Counted from the stretch's first letter, positions 37,262 to 49,204 are shown. The stretch: DNA of 64,000 bases from Paraspadella gotoi (GCA_051294375.1 CM119268.1:20953869-21017868), one strand, 5' to 3'. The notes: generated by a model from the letters alone, not told the origin. Program-made: numbers and translations.

Positions 37262-37266
<5 letters not shown>

Positions 37267-37481
37267 CATATCACTTTCCTCTTTGGCTGAACCAGCTATT
37301 CGCACCTTTTTCTTTCCCCATCAATTCTTCTCTTTAACTTTTCCTCTTTAAAAAAAAGAAAAAAAAGAAAATCCGCTTATTTCTTTTCTTTCCTTTTGTT
37401 CTCCTCCCCATTTAATCTTCCCACCCTTTTCTTCTTCTTCTTTCCTTTCATGTATTTTTTTATTCGGTTTTCTGTTTTTGT

Positions 37482-37800
37482 CTTTTCTTCTGTTTTTCTT
37501 CCTCTCATTTTCTATTCTACTTTTTTGTTTCTGTCTTTTATTCTGTTTTTCTTCCTCTCATTTTTTATTCTTCTTTTATGTTTTGGTCTTTTCTTCTGTT
37601 CTTCTTCTTCTTCTCATTTTCTATTCTTCTTTTTTTTTTTTGTCTTTTCTTCTGTTCTTCTTCTTCTCATTTTATATTCTTCTTTTCTTTTTTTGTCTTT
37701 TCTTCTGTTTTTCTTCCTCTCATTTTCTATTCTTATTTTCTGTTTCTGTCTTTTCTTCTGTTTTCCTTCTTCTCTTTTTCTATTCCTCTTTCCTTTCTTC
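37482..37800. repeat. Minisatellite, about 53-bp pyrimidine-rich unit
   Basis: About six copies of a unit beginning cttttcttctgtttttcttc and containing ctcattttctattctt. The array lies inside a pyrimidine tract that continues to about 38060, so the long Phe/Leu/Ser frames are not genes. Confidence 0.8.
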
Positions 37801-38074
37801 CATCGTCTTCTGTTTTTCTCTCTTTCATTTAGTTAAAATAATGAATACTATAATGACTACTATAATTCCTCATTTTACTCAATTTTCTTTTCTTTTATTC
37901 TCTCTTTTTTCCCCCATTTTTTCTCTGTCTTATCTTTTTCTTTCTCTTCTTTTTTTCGCTCTTTGTCTCTTTCCTTTTTCATCCTTTTTTTTCCCTTTCT
38001 TACCTTTTTTCCTTTTTTTCCACTTTTTTCTTTTTTTTCCCATTTTTCTCTCCCTCGTCTTACTCCGTTTTGCC

Positions 38075-38120
38075 CCAATGACACCAACGAACGTCATTTT
38101 CCGCACCGTATTTTTCCAAT
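38075..38120 (+). repeat. 46-bp inverted repeat, left arm
   Basis: Perfect reverse complement of 38675-38720. Both arms continue into CT/GA repeats on the inner side. Confidence 0.93.
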
Positions 38121-38154
38121 CTCTCTCTCTCTCTCACTTGCGCGGAGTCTGTAA

Positions 38155-38299
38155 ATGCCATTCCTCCTCCTCCTCCTTTCTCCTCTCCTAACCCGACACG
38201 TAAGAGCAATTGCAATTAGATCTGAATTATATGGAGCAATAAACAATCATCGCACCTCTATAATTCATGTTATGTCAAACCGAGAGAGAGAGAGGAGAG

Positions 38300-38368
<69 letters not shown>

Positions 38369-38372
38369 GGGA
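38155..38372. repeat. Direct duplication, left copy (before 25-N gap)
   Basis: A cctcctcct tract, about 110 bp of unique sequence containing gagcaattgcaattagatct, then (GA)n. The same order recurs after the gap at 38398-38660. Confidence 0.9.
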
Positions 38373-38397
38373 NNNNNNNNNNNNNNNNNNNNNNNNN
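38373..38397. other. 25-N placeholder gap
   Basis: Lies between two overlapping copies of the same sequence, so it probably marks two contig ends that overlap. Confidence 0.9.
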
Positions 38398-38560
38398 TGC
38401 CTCCTCCTCCTCCTCCTCCTCCTCCTCCTCCTCCTCAACCCGACCACGTAAGAGCAATTGCAATTAGATCTGAATTATATGGAGCAATAAACAATCATCG
38501 CACCTCTATAACTTCATGTTATGTCAAACCGAGAGAGAGAGAGAGAGGAGGGAGAGAAGG

Positions 38561-38613
<53 letters not shown>

Positions 38614-38660
38614 TAGAGAGAGAGGAGAGAGGAGAGAGGAGGAGAGAGAGGGAGAGGAGA
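38398..38660. repeat. Direct duplication, right copy
   Basis: Repeats 38155-38372 with a longer cct run and a different GA structure. Confidence 0.9.
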
Positions 38661-38674
38661 GAGGAGAGAGAGAG

Positions 38675-38720
38675 ATTGGAAAAATACGGTGCGGAAAATG
38701 ACGTTCGTTGGTGTCATTGG
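38675..38720 (-). repeat. 46-bp inverted repeat, right arm
   Basis: Exact reverse complement of 38075-38120, followed by unique sequence. Confidence 0.93.
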
Positions 38721-39108
38721 AGGAACTGGCATGTGTTATGACAGCACGTTCGCGCAAGGTGCGTCATCCTGACGTGAATAACGCCTTCCAACGCTCCTCG
38801 CAAAAGCATCATAGATGGAATTGGAGTTAAATTCACTGCGTGCGTAACTGTTATTAATCTACTCTAATGTTACAAATTAAGTTTACGAATATTAAAACAA
38901 TGAACCAGCAGGCGTTGAGCAAATACGAGAAAAAACCAAAGAGTTGTGATCAAATTGAAAACATCAACAGCGTGACTAATAAAACATTAACAACCTCATT
39001 AAGCCACAAGAAACCGAACCGGAAAACACAATTTTGAACGACTATTGCCAAAAAAAAGTTTAAATTTAGAAGTTTGTTCCAATTTTTAAAAAAACTTGTA
39101 AATTCATC

Positions 39109-39133
39109 NNNNNNNNNNNNNNNNNNNNNNNNN
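39109..39133. other. 25-N gap flanked by a 17-bp overlap
   Basis: The 17 bp aaacttgtaaattcatc occur immediately before the N run and again immediately after it, so the two sides overlap. Confidence 0.95.
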
Positions 39134-39465
39134 AAACTTGTAAATTCATCATTGTTGTTGTTGTTGGTTTTTTTTAAATTTCTTCCATTTTTATTCCAGT
39201 TTTAAACAAAAGAAAAAACATTTGATTTGAATTCTAATTATTGTATGAAACAAAGGCAAAAGGGAGAAAACAGGTGGAGAAAGAAGAAAAGAAAAATAAA
39301 AAAAAAAGAAAAGAAAAAGAAAAGAAAGAGAAAAGAAAAAGAAAAGAAAATTTAAATCGAGTATAAAGTATGAATAATGATTTGAAGAGAAAAAAAAAGA
39401 AAAATGGGAAAATGTAGTTGAGAAAGAAAATGGGGAGATTGTATGGAATCGGCAAGGGAGAGCAA

Positions 39466-39495
39466 GAGAGAGAGAGAGAGAGAGGAAGAGAGAAG

Positions 39496-39548
<53 letters not shown>

Positions 39549-39554
39549 GAGGAT

Positions 39555-39630
<76 letters not shown>
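39466..39630. repeat. (GA)n tract with interruptions
   Basis: Long GA array with gatgagaggatagaaag near the middle. In Q the same site is a perfect (GA)48 at 49659-49754. Confidence 0.95.
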
Positions 39631-39633
<3 letters not shown>

Positions 39634-39938
39634 CTCAGAAAAGGCTCTTTTCTTCGTCAAAGAACAAAACTGTTATGGAATAAAACAAGATTAAAAAAAA
39701 CCAATCGAAAACTCAAACTTATAACAGTTTGTCAGTTATCAATCAGTCAATTTCAACCCGGGTGATTTATCCCCAAAGGACTGTTGAAATAGAGAGAAAG
39801 ACAGAGCAAATAGAATGACAGACAAAAAGACAGAACAGATAGATCGATTCATTGACAGTCAAGAAATAGAAAAACGTACCGAGTGACAGAATGACAAATA
39901 GTCACAACGGACAGAGGGACAGACTGAACTTAACCTAC

Positions 39939-40099
39939 CGTGGTTCTCGGGATCCTTGGCCCGCAGCGCCGTCGCCATCTTCATGAACCCGTTGAACCAA
40001 GGTTCGGGCGACGACGACGATGAGGGAGACGTCGGCGACGACGACGGACACTTCGACGACGATGGAATCGAGGCCGGCGAAGGAGAGGGTTTGGGGATC
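39939..40099 (-). pseudogene. Exon copy with 1-bp insertion (counterpart of 50065-50224)
   Basis: Same acceptor (ctaacag) and donor (gtaggttaag) as the Q exon, but 161 bp instead of 160. The extra base lies in the cgacgacgacgg stretch near 40047. As a result the first 18 or so codons are out of frame with the PEPWFNGFMKMATALRAKD part. If P and Q are one locus, this is a sequence error. If they are true duplicates, this copy is broken. Confidence 0.7.
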
Positions 40100-40237
40100 C
40101 TGTTAGGGGAGGGGTGGGGGAAGGGTAGGGGAAGGGGAGGAGACAGGGTCGGGAAAAGTAAGGTCTTCTTTAATTCCCTCTTTAAAAAAAGATAAATGAT
40201 TTTGACGTTTGACTAGTGGAAGGATGTGTAGTCGGCA

Positions 40238-40245
40238 TTGCCTAG
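40238..40245. other. 8-bp target site duplication, left
   Basis: ttgcctag, identical to 41221-41228 on the other side of the foldback element. Confidence 0.85.
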
Positions 40246-41220
40246 TAGAGCGTTGAAAAATAACAAAATATAACAATCAACTGAGGTACATAGCATTTTT
40301 AGTGTAATGTAGTCTGTCGATTCGATGGTGATGACCATTTTTTTGTATAATTTTATCTTTCTTGTCGGAAATGAGGGTTTTTGATGTATATAAAATTGTT
40401 ATAAAATAGCAAAAGCATTATAAGTTATGATAAATCAAATTATTAAAATATTATAAAATTATATAAGCTTTTGAACTATAAAAATAAAGACTTATAAAAA
40501 TATTTTGGTGAGTTTATTTCTAATTTTATTCTTTTATAAAAGTTAGTTAACTATATTTATTAATAATTTGAGTAAAAATTAGGTTAAAGTTAAAAAATAA
40601 TAATTTCAATTTTTTTTTCATGGATTTGCATTCTTTGCAAAAAGTTGATATAAGAAAATATTATTTTTATATCAAAATTATGTCATTAATGGGTCAAATT
40701 AAGAAAACTATAATTTTAAACCAAAAATAAAAAATTAAACAAAAATAATAGTTTTTTATATTTTAACCTAATTAATGAAAGAATTTTTTTAAATGGATTA
40801 TACTTTCTTAAATAAACTTTTTGTAAGGAATTCAAATCCGGTTTAAAATTTTAAATTTTTTTATTTTTTTAACTTTAGCTTATTTTTATTATTATTTATT
40901 AATAAATATAGCTAACAAACTATTAATAAAATATAAAATTTGTAAATAAACTTACCAAATATTTATATGGGTCTTTATTTTCATATTATGTAAGTTAAAT
41001 ATGGCTTTTATAAAATCTTAATATTTGAGTTTCTTATACTCTACAATGTTTGCTCCTTTTAATAACACCTTATATGCTGCAAAAATCGCCATTTCCGACA
41101 AAGAAGATGAGACTATACAAGAAAATGGTTTATCATCATCGAATTCTACAGACTTTATTACACTAAAATAGCTATGTACCTCCCTTGATTTGTTATATTT
41201 CGTTATCTTTCAACGCCCTA
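40246..41220. mobile_element. 975-bp palindromic foldback element, hAT-like
   Basis: The two halves are inverted copies over their whole length. The left end tagagcgttgaaaaataac pairs with the reverse complement of the right end, tagggcgttgaaagataac. Inner pairs such as cattaat at 40684 and attaatg at 40772 put the centre near 40731, the midpoint of the ends. An exact 8-bp duplication (ttgcctag) flanks it. An 8-bp duplication and ends matching YARNG are hallmarks of hAT DNA transposons. The interior is AT-rich and has no open frame of useful length, so the element is non-autonomous. Its right flank resumes the SINE sequence exactly. Confidence 0.82.
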
Positions 41221-41228
41221 TTGCCTAG
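41221..41228. other. 8-bp target site duplication, right
   Basis: ttgcctag, the second copy of the duplication made on insertion of the foldback element into the SINE. Confidence 0.85.
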
Positions 41229-41904
41229 GTTCACCCCGCCTCTAAGCAAGATCTTTCAGTTGTGACCCGGTGGCTCATTGAGTTAAGCCATAAGCTCGTG
41301 ACCACTAGGTACCGGGTTCAATCCCAACGCGGTACCTACCCTGTGGGAAGAGTGAAGACGGCCGTAGTCATCTTCTATAACCCCCTCTAGCAATTTCAGT
41401 TTTTAAACTCTTCATATAGTTTTTAAATCACATTATTTTTAATTTTCGCTTCCCGGAATTCCGCGTTTAATTCTCGTTTCATTCCATCTCTTTCAATTCT
41501 ACGCTGTTTTATTTCTCCGGCGCCACGTTGCCTTTTATTTCATTGTCATTCCAGTTTTTTATTACTAAAATTATCTTTAATTAAAAAAATATTTCGACTT
41601 AGTCTCTCCTTGATTCCAAAGTACTCCATATTTGCGTTGCATTTTATTTGCTTGCATTTTCTAGTTGCTTGTAGCCACGAAAATAAAAAGAGCAATTCTA
41701 AAAGCCATAAAGTAGGATGTTTAATTTTCAGCTTATACTCGTCCCATATTTCAGAATACTTTTTTTTCTTCATCCAACGCGAAGCCAAAGATTTGGGTGT
41801 CGTGTTCGACATTTCGATCTTAAATTTAAAACTTTTTCTACTTCATCAGTTTTTAATCTTTTGGGGAAAAAGTGAAGAAAAAAAGACAAAGAAGAAAAGG
41901 GATC

Positions 41905-42165
41905 GTGTTGTGTGTGTGTGTGTGTGAGTGTTGTGTATGTGTTGTGTGAGTGTGTGTGTGTCAGTGTGTGTGTCTGTGGGTGTGTGTATGAGTGAGTGTG
42001 TGTCTGTGTGTGTGTGTGTGTGTTTGTCTGTGTGTGTGTGTGTCTCTGTGTGTGTGTGTGTGTGTGTGTGTGCACAACAACAAGCACAACAACGACCACA
42101 ATAACGACGACAACAACGACCACAACAACGCCACAACAACAACCACAGCAACAACCACGTTCGCT
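41905..42165. repeat. (TG)n followed by CAACAA/CAACGAC repeats
   Basis: TG-rich array with tgagtg and tctg interruptions to 42072, then imperfect acaacaacgacc units. The Q equivalent is partly hidden by the gap at 50893-51028 and continues at 51029-51245. Confidence 0.93.
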
Positions 42166-42570
42166 TCGTCTTCACCATAAATGAATTTTGACTGAAAAAA
42201 CGATAGAAGCGAAAAGCGGAACGAAAACTGGAAATGAAGACAAAACAAAGAAAAAGAAACAAAACAGAGAAAACGAAAACAAAACAGAGAAAAAGTAAAC
42301 AAAACAGAGAAAAAGAAAATAAAACAGAGAAAAAGAAAACATAACGAAGATTACCTTAGAAATGAAAACAATAAGAAAATTAAAATTTTGAAAAAAAAAT
42401 CCAAAACCTAGCCATAACCAAAATAAATGATAATAAAATAAAAAGGTCCATTTTAAAACAATAAAATTCACAATACATACGAATCCGAGAACTTGCGATT
42501 ATCAATAACGTGAAAGTAAACAAGGAATCGCGTGTAAGAAAAAAGAGTCTTTGTGAAAAGTGAATCACTT

Positions 42571-43007
42571 TTTTGATTTCATCTCATTTTTATCAGATTC
42601 TGGAATGGAAATTAGTTTTTTCTGTTCCTTCTTTATTCTTGAGAAGTCTCCCTTCATTGGCCTCTTTTACCTCCCCCTCATCTCCCTGTCCCTTTCTTTT
42701 CTTCTTCTTTTATCCTCTTCCTCATCTCCCTCCCCCTCCTCTTCCTCCTCTCCTCCTCCTTATCGCACCTGCCCTTTCTCCTCTTTTTTTTATCTTCTTC
42801 CTCATCTCCCTCCCCTTTCTCCTCTTCTTTTTAATCCTCTCCTCATCTCCTCCCCTTTCTCCCTCCTCTTCCTCTTCTTCCTTTTCCTCCTCCTTATCTC
42901 ACCTTGCCCTTCTCTTTCTTTCCTCCTTACTTGATATCGCGCATAGGAATTTAGGCGAAACAAGTGAAGTAATCCAATCTCCCTGCCACTTACCTTTGAT
43001 GGCAAAC

Positions 43008-43067
<60 letters not shown>

Positions 43068-43258
43068 CTTTTAACAATTCGGTTTTAATGCAAAGATGTT
43101 TTATGGGCGAATCAGTCGATTAGTTTACTGAATACATTTTTTCCTCCTTTCATTTACCTTTTTAAACTTAATTATTTTAACTAAAATTTGCATATGTTAT
43201 GGACATTGTAGACTGAGGATTAAATTATTAAGTAATCTTTAGAGAGAAAAAAAAAGAG

Positions 43259-43323
<65 letters not shown>

Positions 43324-43427
43324 GAATAAGCGGTCTGAGTTTAACGCGTCGAAAAGAGAACAAGAAAAATCACTGAATCAATTTGTATCGATTTGCTAAG
43401 CTCTTGACGAGCCCATCTTGTTCTCTA

Positions 43428-43483
<56 letters not shown>

Positions 43484-43664
43484 TCTCTGTCAGCACACCT
43501 GTTCGTCGTTACCCTTCCCCTTCCTTTTTTTTCAGTCAGAAAAAGGCCATTTCTTTCTGATCAGTTTCAGTATCACCTTTGAGAAAACTTTTGGCTAAAT
43601 TTTAACTTGAGTTTAGCGGATTTCGAGAGAGGAGAGAGAGAGAGAGAGAGACGAGAGGAGAGAG

Positions 43665-43700
<36 letters not shown>

Positions 43701-43733
43701 AGTTTCATTGCGATAAAAATAGGGAAGAAGTAA
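42571..43733. repeat. Triplicated block, version A
   Basis: Pyrimidine-rich sequence, CT array (43012-43066), a unique stretch, GA array (43253-43321), another unique stretch, CT array (43427-43470) and GA array (43620-43701). Versions B and C follow at 51666-52947 and 52973-53970. Confidence 0.88.
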
Positions 43734-44639
43734 AAAGAATCGCGAAGGAGCAAAATCGTAAATAAAGAGAAAAAGATAAAAAAGGAAATCGGAGTTGAAA
43801 TTAAATGTTTTTTAGAATAATTTTGAAGAGAAAATTGTTGAGGTTGAAAAGCGAATTTACTATAGAGAGAAACGAACGATTAAAAGTACATATTTTTATA
43901 GAACTTACGTCGGAAGAAATTAAAGATAGAAATTAAAAGACAAGAATGCATTTGAAAACATTTCATTTTTTCCCCGCATGAACCCATTCAACTGACTTCT
44001 CAGCTCTACTCCACCCGGTTCTTCTCTATGCGCTTATTATTCGGACGCCGATTACAGTTTATTTTTTTGAGTAAAAAAAGCAGTAGATGGGGAATAAAAA
44101 AAATTGGAACAAAAACGGAGTTATTAACCCTGAACTTATTGAATAAATAAGCGACCCGTTATAAAATAACTTTTAAACTTTTCAAATTTGTTTTCTTTTA
44201 TTTTTCGTCTCATTTTTCTTCTAACCACGAATCTTCTTTCGATTTTCGTCTTTAACTTCATCCATTCATTTTCATTCCTCTAATTTACTTTTACATTTCT
44301 CTTTCTTTTCTCTCTTTCTCCTTTTTTGTTGACTTTTCTTTATCTGTCACTCGTTCTTTCACTTCTTTTTTTTCTCTTTTGTCTTTTTTCTTCCTTCTCT
44401 TCTTTCTCTATTCTTACTTTCTCTTTTTTCCCCACTTTCCCCCTCCTCTCCACCACCTTCTGTCTCACTTTCCTCTCTCTTCCTTTCTCAACCTTTCGAC
44501 GACTTGCTCCTTTTTCTACGAAGGTCGGAAAACCTTAGAAGAATTTTCATCCAAAAAAGAAGGAAGAAAAAAGAAAATTAAGTTGTTTAGATAAAGAAAG
44601 CAAGAGAAAGAATAAGAAAGAAAGAAAGATATAAAAAAG

Positions 44640-46060
44640 AAACAGTGTCACACCAATTTTGCCCTTTATGGCGGCCAAATCGATTATTGTCAACGCCCAG
44701 GGAAGAACTGACGTTGCCGACGCAAGAACTGACGCACTGACGCACTGATCATAACCGGCCGACGTAGAAACTGACGGTGCCGACGCAGCTGATCATATTA
44801 CCGATAGAAAACTGACGATTGCGGCGCAGAGATCAAAAGCCGCCGAAGCAAGAACTGACGATTGACACAGAGATAAAGGCACCAGAAGTTAAAAACTGAC
44901 AATTGCCGACGCAGAGATCAAAGCCGGCCGAAGCAAGAACTGACGATGCTGATACAGAGATCAAAGCACCGAAGTAAAAACTGACAATGCCGACACAGAG
45001 ATCAAGCCGCCGAAGCAAGAACTGACGATGCTGACACAGAGATCAAAGGCACTGAAGTAAAAACTGAAAATGCCGACGCAGAGATCAAAGCCGGCCGAAG
45101 TAAGAAACTGCGATTGCTGACACAGAGATCAAAGGCACTGAAGTAAAACTGACAATGCCGACGCCAGAGATCCAAAGCCGCCGAAGCAAAGAACTGACGA
45201 GCTGACACAGAGATCAAAGGCTCCGAAGTAAAAAAACTGACAATGCCGATCAGGATCAAAAGCGCCGATGCAAAAAACTGACGATGCCGACTCAGAGATC
45301 AAAGGCGCCGAAGTAAAAACTTAATGTGCCGACGCCAATATCAAAGGCGCCAACGGCAATAATAATGACGCCGACCACTGATCAAAGGTGACGCCCCTAC
45401 CGACGCCAAAATGTCGTCGCCGACGCTTAACGTTTCCTCTGAATTGACGGCGCAAAATCGACCACAATTTTTATGTGGGAGTTGAAAAGAGAAGTGGGAG
45501 AGAGAGAAGTAAGGAAGGGATAAAGGAGAAATGAAAAGGAAGAGGGCAAGAGAGAAGCAAGGAAGGAATAAAGGAGAAAAAAAAGAGAAGAGGGAAGAGA
45601 AAGAAGTAAAGGAAAGAATATAGGAGGAAAAGAAAGAGAAGAGGTGTAGAGAGAGAGCAAGGAAGGAGTAAAGGAGAAAAAAAAGGGAGAGGATGAGGGA
45701 AGAGAGAAGCAAAGGAAATTTAAAGAAGAAAAAAAAAAGTAAGGGGAGCAAGAAAAGAAAAGAAGGAATAGGGAAAAAGAAAAGAGAAGAGGAGAGGAAG
45801 CAAAGAAAAGATAAAGAGAAAAAGATAATAGCAGAGAGAGAGAGAGAAACAAAGAAAGGATAAAAGGAGAAATAGAAAAGAGAGGTGTAAAGAAAAAAAA
45901 AAAGAAAAAAAAAAGAAAAAGAAAGAAATAATTGTCTGAATGAGTAAAATGTTGGCAGACGAGAAAAATTAGAAAATGAGTAAAGCAAATGTTGGGAATT
46001 TGGAGAGAAAAATATCACAAAAGATCACGTGAAAAGTTTGACGGGAGAGAGAACGGTATT
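44640..46060. repeat. 42-bp minisatellite and purine tract, P version (noisy)
   Basis: From 44701 to about 45420 there are roughly 13-15 copies of a 42-bp unit (actgacgatgc-gac-cagagatcaaag...gaag-aa). Q has about 7. Frequent single-base indels destroy any frame. The part after 45480 is a gaagagaagg-type purine array. Confidence 0.85.
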
Positions 46061-46344
46061 GGCACGTATTTCAGAGAAACGAATATTTCAGTTTATATCC
46101 CCTGATGAGTTTTTACCCAGATATTAAGGCTTAATCTCCTCAAACACCTAACCTTTAACCATAAATTCTACTTTACTCGAACCCAAGTCCTTAAACTTAA
46201 AAACTGACTTTATTTCGAATTTAGGGTGAAATGAGCGATTTTCGAAATATGGCCAGGGAAATTATAGTAGTTTTTGACGCAAAAGAGGAGAAGAGGGAGC
46301 TGGGAGGAAGATTAATGGTTATGTCGTAGGACGGAGGCGATGGC

Positions 46345-46638
46345 AAACTTGGTTAGAAGGGAAGGGAGTGCGGGCAGAAGAGACGAGAATTAGAGGCGGT
46401 AGAGGAAAGAGTGGGGGGGCGTAAGGGCCGCGACCAGTGGGGGGCAAAGGGCGGAGAGATTAATGGTTATGGAAGGCTGTTCCCCTTTCATATCCCTTCG
46501 CGCTTTCCTACCAAGAATTTCGACAGTAAACGTCTCACTTTTTGAAAAGAGGCCACACCTCTTTACTTGGGAAAGAGAAGAGAGAGAGAAGAGAGAAGAG
46601 AGGAGAGAGGAGAGAGGAGAGATGAGAGGAGAGAGAGG

Positions 46639-46669
<31 letters not shown>

Positions 46670-47100
46670 GTGGTGATAATGAAGGACATGACGGTAAGTT
46701 CAAGTTGAAAGACAACCCGGAAAAGGTCACAGAAATAAAAGAAACATCTGAAGAAAGAAAAATTCAGGAGGACTGAATATATAATTGATTTAATATAAGC
46801 TTTTTTTATTTTGATTAAAGTCTTGATAAGTATCTAATTAGTTGTAAATTGACATTATATTTTTTCGAAATCAAAATAGAACATCGACCCATAAATATTA
46901 GGTAGACTGAGACAAAGGAAAGGAGAGAACATTCATTTCACAACGACGACGACAAAACAACAACACACAACAACAACAACAAAACAACAACAACAACAAC
47001 AGACACACACAAAGTTGTCCTCCAAAACCAAAATTAATTTTGCTTTTTTTTCGAAAAAAAAGAGTTCAGCGGAAACCAAAAAAAAAGGAAAAAAAAGAAG
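46345..47100. other. P-only segment of about 750 bp
   Basis: Present in P but missing from Q, which jumps from the equivalent of 46345 to 47100 near 56880. It includes GA-rich arrays (46570-46668) and a CAA/ACA repeat (46939-47010). A short frame after the GA array (GHDGKFKLKDNPEKVTEIKE, ending at a TGA near 46774) looks protein-like but has no recognised family. Confidence 0.6.
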
Positions 47101-47800
47101 AGAAGCCCCCAATTTTTCTTATACAACTTCCGTACACCAAGGCAACTGCGTTTTTTTACCTTTTTTTTAATTCTTTTTTTCTCTGGCCGTATTAGGTTAA
47201 GGATTTCGTTTTAGCTCCAAGATTTATGTAGAGAAGTTATAGTTCCGCGGAAAGGTTGGGAGAGCAGAAGATGGAAATATGTACAGTAAAAATAAAGAGC
47301 TTTGAATCAACTATAGTAAAAGTAGAGGAGAAGTATTTAAATAATTTTGTAATTTATTACAACCAATAATGAAAAATATCCATTAAATTTAATAAATAAA
47401 CGATCTGGTAAGGCCTTCTTAACTCTTACATAATGATCATAGCAAGTTCTCGAAGATTTAAACACAATCTCGTTATTTACTCGCAGAGGTCCTGCAGGAC
47501 CCGTGACTTCCTTATCATGGAAGTTGGACAATAATAAAAAAATAGTTGTGTTCGTTTTGTTTGTTTTTGTAAACAAAAAATTGAACAAAAGTAAAAATTG
47601 TATTTCATTCTTTTTTCTCCTTAAATTTTACCTTCGGAATTTTTATCTGCGAATGTCGACATTTTTTTCTCTGAAGTTTAACTAAGAAAAAAAAGAAATT
47701 TTTTTTATTCAGTTTAGGGTTTATTCTTACAATATCAAAAGACGTTTTTAATTACGATGTTTTCGAGTCGTTCCGAGACGCGCCATTTGCCAAAAGAAAT

Positions 47801-47802
<2 letters not shown>

Positions 47803-47870
<68 letters not shown>
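47803..47870. repeat. (GA)n microsatellite
   Basis: About 33 units. In Q this site is mostly the gap 57797-57961. Confidence 0.95.
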
Positions 47871-47871
<1 letters not shown>

Positions 47872-48129
47872 TTGAGAAGGTGAAGGTGAAATGATATGTA
47901 CTGTAAAGTGAGGTAAAAGTAAGTTAAAGAAGGGAAGGTAAGGTGAAGTTTTAGCGAAGGTAAACCCCCTTGTAAATAAGCGAGGCGTCGCGGATGTTAT
48001 TTTGTTGTCGACTTTATTTCATTCCTTTATTCTTCTTTCGTACGACTCAGCCCTCTTGGTGAATTTTCAATTCAATCTACTGCCGCTCTTTGCCGAATAC
48101 GGCGGGGGCAAGATCTCTTTGCATACCGA

Positions 48130-48178
48130 GCTTTTCTTTTTTTGCGCCTTCCTCTCTCGCTCTCTCTTCTCTCTCTCT

Positions 48179-48256
<78 letters not shown>
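48130..48256. repeat. (CT)n-rich array
   Basis: Interrupted CT tract ending ctcgctccctgcag. Although this resembles a splice acceptor, the following frame meets a stop within a few codons. Confidence 0.9.
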
Positions 48257-48258
<2 letters not shown>

Positions 48259-48599
48259 CCTGCAGAGAACCAGATGTTAGAAACGCGATTAAAATGATAA
48301 TTACAAACTTTTTCGTCGCATTAACAATTTTTCGACAAGTGGAAGGTTCACCATAATTTTCTTTAGGTTTTTCATTAAATTTTTTTTCTCTCTTTTTTTT
48401 CTTCTTTTTTTCTTTTCTTTTCCGTCCTTTTTCGCTTTTCTTTTGATATCTTCCTTGGTTTGCTTTTCGTCATCAAAATCATCTCCCTCCCCGTCTTCTC
48501 CTCTTCTCTAATCTCACAAAACTTTCTTTTATTCTATTCTCCTTATTATTCCTATCTCCGATTCCCTTTCACTTCTGTTCCTCCTTTGTATAAATTTAA

Positions 48600-49100
48600 A
48601 ACATCTTTCCTCTTTTTCTTTCTTTCCTTCTTTAAATTTTCACTTTTCACCTTTCTTCTCCTTCTGTTTTTTTTCCTTCTTTCAATTTCTCCACTTCACC
48701 TTTCCTTTCTTCCTTTTTTATTTCCTTCTTTCAATTTTCACTTTTCACCTTTCCTTTCCTCCTTTCCTTCTATCCTTCTTTCATTTCTTCACTTTTACCT
48801 TCATTTCAATCCTTCTTCTCCCCTTTCTTTTCTCCTTTCCTTTCCCTCCTTTTATTCGCCTTTTCTTTCTCCCTTTCTTTTCCTCCTTTTCTTTCTCCTT
48901 TCCTCTCCTCTTTCTTTCCTCCTTTTCTTTCTCCTTTCAATTTCTCTTTCTTCTCCCTTTCCTTTCCTCCTTGCCTTTCCTTCTTTTATTCCTCCTTTCC
49001 TCCCCTTTTCTTTCATACTTTCCTTTCTCCTTTCTTTTCTTTTCCATTCTCTCTCCTTTCCTCCGCTTTCATCTTTTCTTTCCTCCTTTTTCTTTAAAAT
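48600..49100. repeat. Pyrimidine tract with about 40-45 bp repeats
   Basis: Repeated unit resembling ccttctttcaatttctccac followed by ttttcacctttcctttcctcc. The cleaner Q copy is at 58820-59309. Confidence 0.88.
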
Positions 49101-49204
49101 CCGTCTCCCTTTTTTTTCATTGGCGTCGGAGAAGGAGAGGAATCTTGAGGTGGGATCCGGCCAAACTGAGATGGAGAACAGGAATCAAAAGGAGAACCAC
49201 AGTG

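Larger units (their letters stand above)
40221..41366 (+). mobile_element. tRNA-derived SINE-like element, copy B, interrupted
   Basis: Head at 40221-40245 (gtgtagtcggcattgcctag), then the foldback insertion, then the rest from 41221. Box A tggctcattgag is at 41271-41282 and box B gggttcaatccc at 41314-41325. The tail acggccgta ends near 41366. It matches 103-271. Q lacks it at the equivalent place (about 50347-50368). Confidence 0.7.

Noticed and set aside
41930-42075. Telomeric repeat
   Set aside because: The array is TG-based with irregular tctg interruptions and lacks a TTAGG-type unit.
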